Assembly (NCBI RefSeq): GCF_009725235.1
Contig: NZ_WJFC01000321.1
Location: 1 to 10,411, forward strand
Direction of reading: 5' to 3'
Source of the DNA: Scytonema sp. UIC 10036
GTDB taxonomy: Bacteria > Cyanobacteriota > Cyanobacteriia > Cyanobacteriales > Nostocaceae
Length of the DNA stretch: 10,411 nucleotides
The notes beneath the pieces were generated by a model. It saw nothing but the letters and a program-made list of their open reading frames with translations, was not told where the DNA came from and ran no database searches. A program made the position numbers and the translations under genes. Below are positions 6,540 to 10,411 of the stretch, piece by piece (within the stretch, counting starts at the first letter, position 1; the number at the start of each line of letters is the position of its first letter).

Positions 6540-6554
6540 TGGCGATCGCTCCTT
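6540..6554 (-). promoter_or_regulatory. Ribosome binding site with HIP1 in its spacer
   Basis: AAGGAG (6554-6549, minus strand) lies 9 bases before the flavoprotein ATG. The HIP1 octamer GCGATCGC (6542-6549) fills almost all of the spacer between the Shine-Dalgarno and the start codon. This supports the ATG at 6539 rather than the later Met12. Confidence 0.7.
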
Positions 6555-6596
6555 GATTCAAAAATGCAAAGTTAACTACTTGAGTTTTGCTTTTGC

Positions 6597-6646
6597 ACTG
6601 GCAAAATAAAAATCCTTCCTTAAGGAATAGCAATTTTTCTGCCAGT
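6597..6646. promoter_or_regulatory. 50-bp dyad with two coaxial palindromes between divergent genes
   Basis: An outer inverted repeat, ACTGGCA (6597-6603) and TGCCAGT (6640-6646), and an inner perfect palindrome, TTCCTTAAGGAA (6616-6627), share exactly the same centre (6621.5). The A/T-rich segment between them pairs in part. It lies midway in the region shared by the MerA-like gene and ttcA. It could be an operator for a dimeric or tetrameric regulator acting on both genes, or an RNA hairpin in one leader. Confidence 0.45.
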
Positions 6647-6706
6647 CAGAGAATGGTTTATGCTACCCGACTAAAATAAATACGAGCGTTCTTTGGAGAA
6701 TAACCT

Positions 6707-7516
6707 ATGGAAACAACGGAGGTTCATAGCTCAAAAAGCTTTAAAAAACTCGAAGCACATTTACGTACTTTAGTAGGAAAAGCCATTGGAGACTACAACA
6801 TGATTGAGGATGGCGATCGCGTCATGGTCTGCGTATCTGGTGGTAAAGATTCATACACAATGCTAGACCTGCTGCTCACTCTCCAGCGTAAGGCTCCAGT
6901 GAAATTTGATATTCTTGCTGTTAACTTAGACCAGAAGCAGCCTGGATTTCCAGAACACCTGCTGCCAGAGTATTTAGAATCTCTAGGAGTGGCTTACAGG
7001 ATAGTAGAAGAAGACACATACAGTATTGTAAAACGTGTTATCCCAGAGGGGAAGACCAAGTGCAGTTTATGCTCTCGCCTGCGACGAGCCATTCTCTACA
7101 GAGTTGCAAGTGAAGAAGGCGCGACTAAAGTAGCTTTGGGACACCATCGGGATGATATTTTGGAAACTTTATTTCTCAATATGTTTTATGCAGGAAAACT
7201 CAAAGCAATGCCACCAAAACTTTTGAGTGATGACGGGCAACATATAGTTATCCGACCATTAGCTTACTGCGCCGAGTCCGACATTGAACAGTACGCGAAC
7301 TTCAGAAAGTTTCCCATTGTGCCATGCAGTCTTTGTGGTTCCCAGGAGAATTTGCAAAGAGCACAAATAAAACAGATGCTCCAAGCTTGGGAAAAATCAT
7401 ACCCTGGTAGAATTGAAAGTTTGTTCCGCAGCGTTCAAAATGTTTGCCCATCCCATCTTGCCGACACTCAGTTGTTTGACTTTGCCAGTTTAAGTCCTCT
7501 GCAAAGCGATGCATAA
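6707..7516 (+). CDS. ttcA: tRNA 2-thiocytidine(32) synthetase TtcA
   Basis: A 269-residue cytoplasmic enzyme that adds sulfur to C32 of certain tRNAs, using ATP to activate the base and an iron-sulfur cluster to deliver sulfur. The PP-loop that binds ATP is SGGKDS (44-49), in [16 protein letters not shown]. The paired CXXC motifs are CSLC at 119-122 and CSLC at 207-210; in TtcA three such cysteines hold a [4Fe-4S] cluster. [14 protein letters not shown] (145-158) is the family signature. The length is a little below E. coli TtcA (about 311) but no core part is missing. GGAG lies 8 bases before the ATG. The pentapeptide-repeat gene follows after 59 bp on the same strand and may share its transcript. 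It is divergent from a redox flavoprotein. Confidence 0.92.
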   Translation: METTEVHSSKSFKKLEAHLRTLVGKAIGDYNMIEDGDRVMVCVSGGKDSYTMLDLLLTLQRKAPVKFDILAVNLDQKQPGFPEHLLPEYLESLGVAYRIVEEDTYSIVKRVIPEGKTKCSLCSRLRRAILYRVASEEGATKVALGHHRDDILETLFLNMFYAGKLKAMPPKLLSDDGQHIVIRPLAYCAESDIEQYANFRKFPIVPCSLCGSQENLQRAQIKQMLQAWEKSYPGRIESLFRSVQNVCPSHLADTQLFDFASLSPLQSDA

Positions 7517-7575
7517 GAGTGTAACTTAATAGTATTGTAAATATTGGAATGGAGTACAAGTTCTGGAACTTAAGG

Positions 7576-8094
7576 ATGAAGCGTCAGGTAAAGGCTTGGT
7601 TAAAATTCATCGTTGGCGTACTGCTTTTTTTGTTGCTGACAGGGTGCTGGTTACTGTTAGACATTTCTCCCGCAATGGCACAGGAAAATACCGTTAACTA
7701 TACCCTGGCTGATTTACGATATCAAGACTTTTCCAACAAAAATTTAGAAGGAACATCCCTTGCAGGAGCAAATATGCAGGAGACAAAGTTCCGAGGAACA
7801 AATCTGAGAGGAACTATTATGACTAAGGGGTCATGTGTGAAAGCAGATTTGGAAGGAGCCGATCTCTCAGGAACATTCGCCGATCGTGTCATCTTTATTG
7901 AAGCCAATTTAACGAACGCCATTTTTACGGATGCAATTCTAACAAGCAGTCGCTTCAACGGTGCAAAAATTACAGGAGCCGATTTTTCTGGTGCAATCCT
8001 AGACACTTACGAAGCGAAGTTGATGTGCGAACGCGCTGATGGAGTGAATCCCGTTACATCCGTAGCAACTCGCGATAGCTTGGGATGTCGATAA
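7576..8094 (+). CDS. Thylakoid-lumen/exported pentapeptide-repeat protein
   Basis: From ATG 7576 (172 residues, TGGA 8 bases upstream) it begins with a classic Sec signal: [10 protein letters not shown], a hydrophobic run, then AMA|QE (cleavage after residue 35). The in-frame ATG at 7549 adds nine residues before the signal and has a worse leader. The signal also contains LLTGC (Cys24), which fits a lipobox by letter, but it is followed by more hydrophobic residues, so signal peptidase I at AMA is preferred. The mature part is a pentapeptide-repeat solenoid (about 41-142), with A(D/N)LXX units such as [15 protein letters not shown] and ADFSG. The end, [10 protein letters not shown]...TRDSLGC (150-171), with two cysteines likely to form a disulfide, matches cyanobacterial and plant lumenal pentapeptide proteins (TL15/TL17 type). 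The molecular role of this class is poorly known. The TAA stop is the first three bases of a heptamer array. Confidence 0.87.
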   Translation: MKRQVKAWLKFIVGVLLFLLLTGCWLLLDISPAMAQENTVNYTLADLRYQDFSNKNLEGTSLAGANMQETKFRGTNLRGTIMTKGSCVKADLEGADLSGTFADRVIFIEANLTNAIFTDAILTSSRFNGAKITGADFSGAILDTYEAKLMCERADGVNPVTSVATRDSLGCR

Positions 8095-8154
8095 TGGCTA
8101 ATGGCTCATGGCTAATGGCTCATGGCTAATTGCTAATGGCTAATTGCTAATGGT
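8092..8154 (+). repeat. TAATGGC heptamer array, nine units
   Basis: Nine uninterrupted 7-base units, starting at the stop codon of the pentapeptide gene. Most are TAATGGC, with variants TCATGGC (8106, 8120), TAATTGC (8127, 8141) and TAATGGT (8148). The TAA stop is bases 1-3 of unit 1. Confidence 0.9.
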
Positions 8155-8160
8155 ATTAAC

Positions 8161-8174
8161 AACTAACCACTAAC
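8161..8174 (-). repeat. Two GTTAGTN heptamers in the mtnC leader
   Basis: On the minus strand this reads GTTAGTG (8174-8168) and GTTAGTT (8167-8161), the same units as in the array after the kinase gene at 10277 onward. It follows directly on the TAATGGC array and occupies the place where the mtnC ribosome binding site would be. Confidence 0.55.
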
Positions 8175-8179
8175 AATAA

Positions 8180-8899
8180 ATGACTTTAGATAATGCAGAA
8201 GTAATTCTTCTTGATATTGAAGGGACAACGACTCCAGTTGATTATGTGTTCGGAGTGTTGTTTCCGTTTGCACGCGATCGCGTGACTGATTTTCTCAAAA
8301 CCCATCAGCAAGATCCTAAAGTTCAAACCGATCTGCAACTGTTGAGAAAGGAGTATGAAAACGATCTCGCACGGGAAGTGTCAGTACCTTATTGGCAAGA
8401 AACTGATGTGATGGGTGCTGTTCCTTATATTCATTATCTGATTTCGATTGACCGTAAATCGACTGGTTTGAAATCGTTACAGGGTAAGATTTGGGAGCAG
8501 GGGTATCGGGATGGTAGACTGCGATCGCAAATCTTTCCAGATGTCAAGCCTGCTTTTCAACGTTGGATAAGTGCTGGCAAACATTTGTATATTTTCTCAT
8601 CTGGAAGTATTCAAGCACAACAACTTCTCTTTCGTTATAGCGAAGAGGGCGACCTCACGGGTTTTATTAGTGGTTACTTTGATACTCAAACTGGTTCCAA
8701 GCGAGAAGCTCAGAGCTATGCTAAGATAGCATCTACCATTGGAACGGTACCAGAGAAAATTCTTTTTATTTCAGATGTCACTGCTGAGTTGAAAGCATCT
8801 CAAGCAGCCCGAATGCAAACGCTGTTTTCTATAAGACCGGGGAATCACTCCTTTGAAGCAGAAGGCTTCCCTACTATTCAGAGTTTTAATGAGGTTTAA
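8180..8899 (+). CDS. mtnC: Acireductone synthase (enolase-phosphatase E1), methionine salvage
   Basis: A 239-residue HAD-superfamily enzyme that enolises and then dephosphorylates 2,3-diketo-5-methylthiopentyl-1-phosphate in the recycling of methylthioadenosine to methionine. HAD motif I is LLDIEGTT (Asp12, Glu14), with Glu in the second acid position as is typical of MtnC. Then come YVFGVLFPFAR (22-32), motif II FSSGS (139-143), motif III Lys174 in TGSKREAQSY, and motif IV FISDVTAE (196-203). The length is normal (about 230-240). No mtnA, mtnB or mtnD is in the window, so the pathway is dispersed or lies outside. The start is fixed by the conserved N-terminus, but no Shine-Dalgarno precedes it: the leader is heptamer repeats followed by CAATAA, so initiation must be Shine-Dalgarno-independent or helped by unstructured, A-rich RNA. 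Confidence 0.93.
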   Translation: MTLDNAEVILLDIEGTTTPVDYVFGVLFPFARDRVTDFLKTHQQDPKVQTDLQLLRKEYENDLAREVSVPYWQETDVMGAVPYIHYLISIDRKSTGLKSLQGKIWEQGYRDGRLRSQIFPDVKPAFQRWISAGKHLYIFSSGSIQAQQLLFRYSEEGDLTGFISGYFDTQTGSKREAQSYAKIASTIGTVPEKILFISDVTAELKASQAARMQTLFSIRPGNHSFEAEGFPTIQSFNEV

Positions 8900-9033
8900 A
8901 ATCAATAAGCGTTTCCTAATCTGCTGAGCTACAAATTTATTCGCATTCATTAGCCGTATATAGTTTCATCATAAAACAAGCAGCCCGACAGCAAATCCCG
9001 TAATTGTAAATCCATTATAGGTATCCTACGAAT

Positions 9034-9098
9034 AGGAGGTGAAAGTGATGCAATTAGTGGAGCGTTCCGCGAACGATCGGGGCAGTTATCTGTTATAG
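9034..9098 (+). pseudogene. Tiny ORF with perfect Shine-Dalgarno; possible tnpB 5' remnant
   Basis: AGGAGGTGA (9034-9042), a full match to the anti-Shine-Dalgarno, is followed five bases later by ATG 9048 and a 16-residue ORF, MQLVERSANDRGSYLL, stopping at 9098. The first six residues, MQLVER, equal the usual N-terminus of many cyanobacterial IS200/IS605/IS607-type TnpB proteins (MQLVERH...), which also have such a strong leader. After that the match is lost in a GCGTTCCGCGAACG repeat-like hairpin. It is most likely the surviving start of a decayed insertion sequence; alternatively a true short peptide gene. A 5-bp hairpin, TCCTA-CGAA-TAGGA (9024-9037), covers half of the Shine-Dalgarno. Confidence 0.35.
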
Positions 9099-9174
9099 AA
9101 AGCTATGTCTGCCCATATTTGACTATACGGAACTAAACCTGTACGGTAGTGCAACCCTTTGTAGAAAAATATTT

Positions 9175-9201
9175 TTGACGAATCAGAAAAACGCATATAA
9201 T
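9175..9201 (+). promoter_or_regulatory. Candidate sigma-70-type promoter of the kinase gene
   Basis: TTGACG (9175-9180; 5 of 6 consensus) and a perfect TATAAT (9196-9201) are separated by 15 bp, shorter than the usual 17. It would give a leader of about 25 nt made mostly of pyrimidines (TTTTACCTCAACTTCC) before ATG 9233, with no ribosome binding site. Confidence 0.45.
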
Positions 9202-9232
9202 AAGTGTTTTACCTCAACTTCCTTTTTGTCCG

Positions 9233-10288
9233 ATGAACGGCTCTTCACCAGAAGTACTTAAGTCCCACGCTGAGATTTTACAACGGACTCAGCTAGGTCA
9301 ACTGTGCGGGACTAAACAGCTATTTTGCGATCGCTACACAATACTTAGGATTTTAGGGAGAGGTGGTTTTGGTGTCACGTTCTTAGCCAGGAATGCAGTG
9401 TTACCTGGGAAACCACTCTGCGTTATTAAACAACTTTGTCCGAAAGTGGACAACATCAATAGCTGGAAACGTGCTTGCCAACGCTTTGAAAAAGAAGCAA
9501 AAACATTGGCTCAATTAGGAAGTCACTCTCAAATTCCCATGCTTTTAGACTACTTTGAAGTGAGTGGGGAATTTTACTTAGTTCAAGAATATGTCAAAGG
9601 TTTTAACTTAGCACAGGAAGTTCAACGGACTGGTTTATACAGTGAAGCCGCAGTGAAAAAACTTTTGCGAGAATTGCTGCCAGTATTGCGGTATATACAT
9701 AAACATCATGTCATTCATAGAGATATCAAACCTCATAACTTACTTAGATGTGAAGATGACGGAAGGTTAGTGCTCATTGATTTTGGTGCTGTCAAAGAAG
9801 AGTTGGTGTTAAAGAATGGAACACCAACGGATGTACCTGCAAATACCAATTTTATTGGAACGATGGGATTTGCTCCGCCAGAACAGCTTTCCTTGCGTCC
9901 AGTTTATGCCAGTGATATTTACGCACTCGGTGTAACTTGTCTTTATCTTTTGACTGAAAAACTACCTCTGGAATTTGAGTATGATGTCAAAACAGGTGAG
10001 ATATGTTGGCAAAAAGAGATAAACGTTAGTGCTTATTTTGCTCAAATTTTAGAGCGAATGCTCAAACTTTCTTTAGAAGAGCGTTTTAAATCGGTTGATG
10101 ATGTCATTTGGGCTTTGGACATGGAAAATCACTTGCCCACTTTGACTGACTGTTTAACAACTCAAAGATTGGGAGTCAATGCTCGAAGTGTCAGCGAAGA
10201 AGCAGAATACTTGACGCCTACAGAAAGAACTGCAAGAGCGATTCGCGATTGGCAAACAAAGTTGAAAGGAAGAATGGTTAGTGGATAG
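9233..10288 (+). CDS. Cyanobacterial Hanks-type Ser/Thr protein kinase
   Basis: A 351-residue soluble protein kinase. All catalytic landmarks are present: P-loop LGRGGFGVTF (41-50), ATP-binding Lys66 in CVIKQL, alpha-C Glu88 in RFEKEAKTL, catalytic loop HRDIKPHN (162-169), DFG at 183-185 in LIDFGAVKE, and an activation segment ending GTMGFAPPEQ (209-218) with a threonine available for autophosphorylation. The domain spans about 33-300. An unusual 32-residue N-terminal extension with Cys25 and Cys32 (LCGTKQLFC) precedes it, where many relatives begin within about 15 residues. The C-terminal part (301-351) is short and polar, with no transmembrane helix, WD40, pentapeptide or FHA domain. The substrate is unknown. 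There is no Shine-Dalgarno at the ATG. The last three residues (Val-Ser-Gly) and the TAG stop lie within the heptamer array. Confidence 0.9.
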   Translation: MNGSSPEVLKSHAEILQRTQLGQLCGTKQLFCDRYTILRILGRGGFGVTFLARNAVLPGKPLCVIKQLCPKVDNINSWKRACQRFEKEAKTLAQLGSHSQIPMLLDYFEVSGEFYLVQEYVKGFNLAQEVQRTGLYSEAAVKKLLRELLPVLRYIHKHHVIHRDIKPHNLLRCEDDGRLVLIDFGAVKEELVLKNGTPTDVPANTNFIGTMGFAPPEQLSLRPVYASDIYALGVTCLYLLTEKLPLEFEYDVKTGEICWQKEINVSAYFAQILERMLKLSLEERFKSVDDVIWALDMENHLPTLTDCLTTQRLGVNARSVSEEAEYLTPTERTARAIRDWQTKLKGRMVSG

Positions 10289-10381
10289 TGGTTGGTTGTT
10301 AGTTGTTGGTTGTTAGTTGTTGGTTGTTAGTTGTTGGTTGTTAGTTGTTGGTTGTTTGTTGTTAGTTGTTTTTTGTTGTTT
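10277..10381 (+). repeat. GTTAGTT/GTTGGTT heptamer array of about 15 units
   Basis: In-phase 7-base units start inside the kinase gene: GTTAGTG (10277), GATAGTG (10284, containing the TAG stop), then GTTGGTT and GTTAGTT alternating from 10291 to 10353, so that the larger period is 14. Decayed units follow: GTTTGTT, GTTAGTT, GTTTTTT and GTTGTTT. After that comes T-rich sequence to the window end with no further gene visible. The two-unit copy at 8161-8174 belongs to the same repeat family in inverse orientation. Confidence 0.9.
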
Positions 10382-10411
10382 GTTATTATTTTGTAATTTG
10401 TATATGGTATT

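Larger units (their letters stand above)
8900..9232. other. Intergenic region before the kinase gene
   Basis: 333 bp. The first third is AT-rich and without structure that I can name; no terminator hairpin follows mtnC. The middle has a small hairpin (9024-9037), a perfect Shine-Dalgarno and a 16-codon ORF (9048-9098). Then follows an inverted repeat GGGCAG/CTGCCC (about 9080-9115) enclosing ATAG/CTAT. The end holds a candidate promoter (9175-9201) and a pyrimidine-rich leader without Shine-Dalgarno just before the kinase ATG. Confidence 0.55.

Noticed and set aside
9048..9098. PatS-like heterocyst inhibitor peptide, because of RGS in the sequence
   Set aside because: The required RGSGR is absent (DRGSY), and three shared residues carry no weight.
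10291..10381. Regular repeats that could suggest a CRISPR array
   Set aside because: The unit is 7 bp with no spacers; it is a simple tandem heptamer array.

Overview
The window looks like chromosomal DNA of a filamentous, probably heterocyst-forming, cyanobacterium. Three signs point that way. There are ten exact copies of the HIP1 palindrome GCGATCGC in 10.4 kb. Several intergenic spaces hold tandem heptamer repeats of the STRR type. The protein families are typical of the phylum: a lumenal pentapeptide-repeat protein, a cyanobacterial-style Ser/Thr kinase, an NtcA-like helix-turn-helix and a Slr1849-like flavoprotein. No intact mobile element, CRISPR array, rRNA or tRNA was seen.

Left part (1-4791): an MFS efflux-type transporter on the minus strand diverges, across about 400 bp, from a plus-strand group. 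That group holds a PLP-dependent alpha-oxoamine synthase (BioF/KBL/CqsA/SPT fold), an unrecognised 85-residue protein with a CGYG motif, and a PAS domain fused to a CRP/FNR-type DNA-binding protein whose nucleotide pocket looks degenerate. Exporter, synthase, small protein and sensor-regulator could form one small-molecule or signalling unit. That is an inference from gene order only.

Middle part (4792-7516): a convergent gap with heptamer arrays at both ends and a short gene-like remnant, then a MerA/Slr1849-like FAD disulfide oxidoreductase (minus). This diverges from ttcA (plus), the tRNA 2-thiocytidine synthase. Their shared 167-bp promoter region carries a large dyad with nested, coaxial arms.

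Right part (7576-10411): a lumenal pentapeptide-repeat protein 59 bp after ttcA, then mtnC (enolase-phosphatase of methionine salvage) and a 333-bp gap. The gap holds a tiny ORF that resembles the start of a decayed tnpB and a candidate promoter. Last comes a Ser/Thr protein kinase that runs into a long GTTAGTT/GTTGGTT heptamer array at the window end.

The most striking sequence pattern is that five of the nine genes end inside, or directly against, a tandem heptamer array, and in four of them the array itself contains the stop codon.
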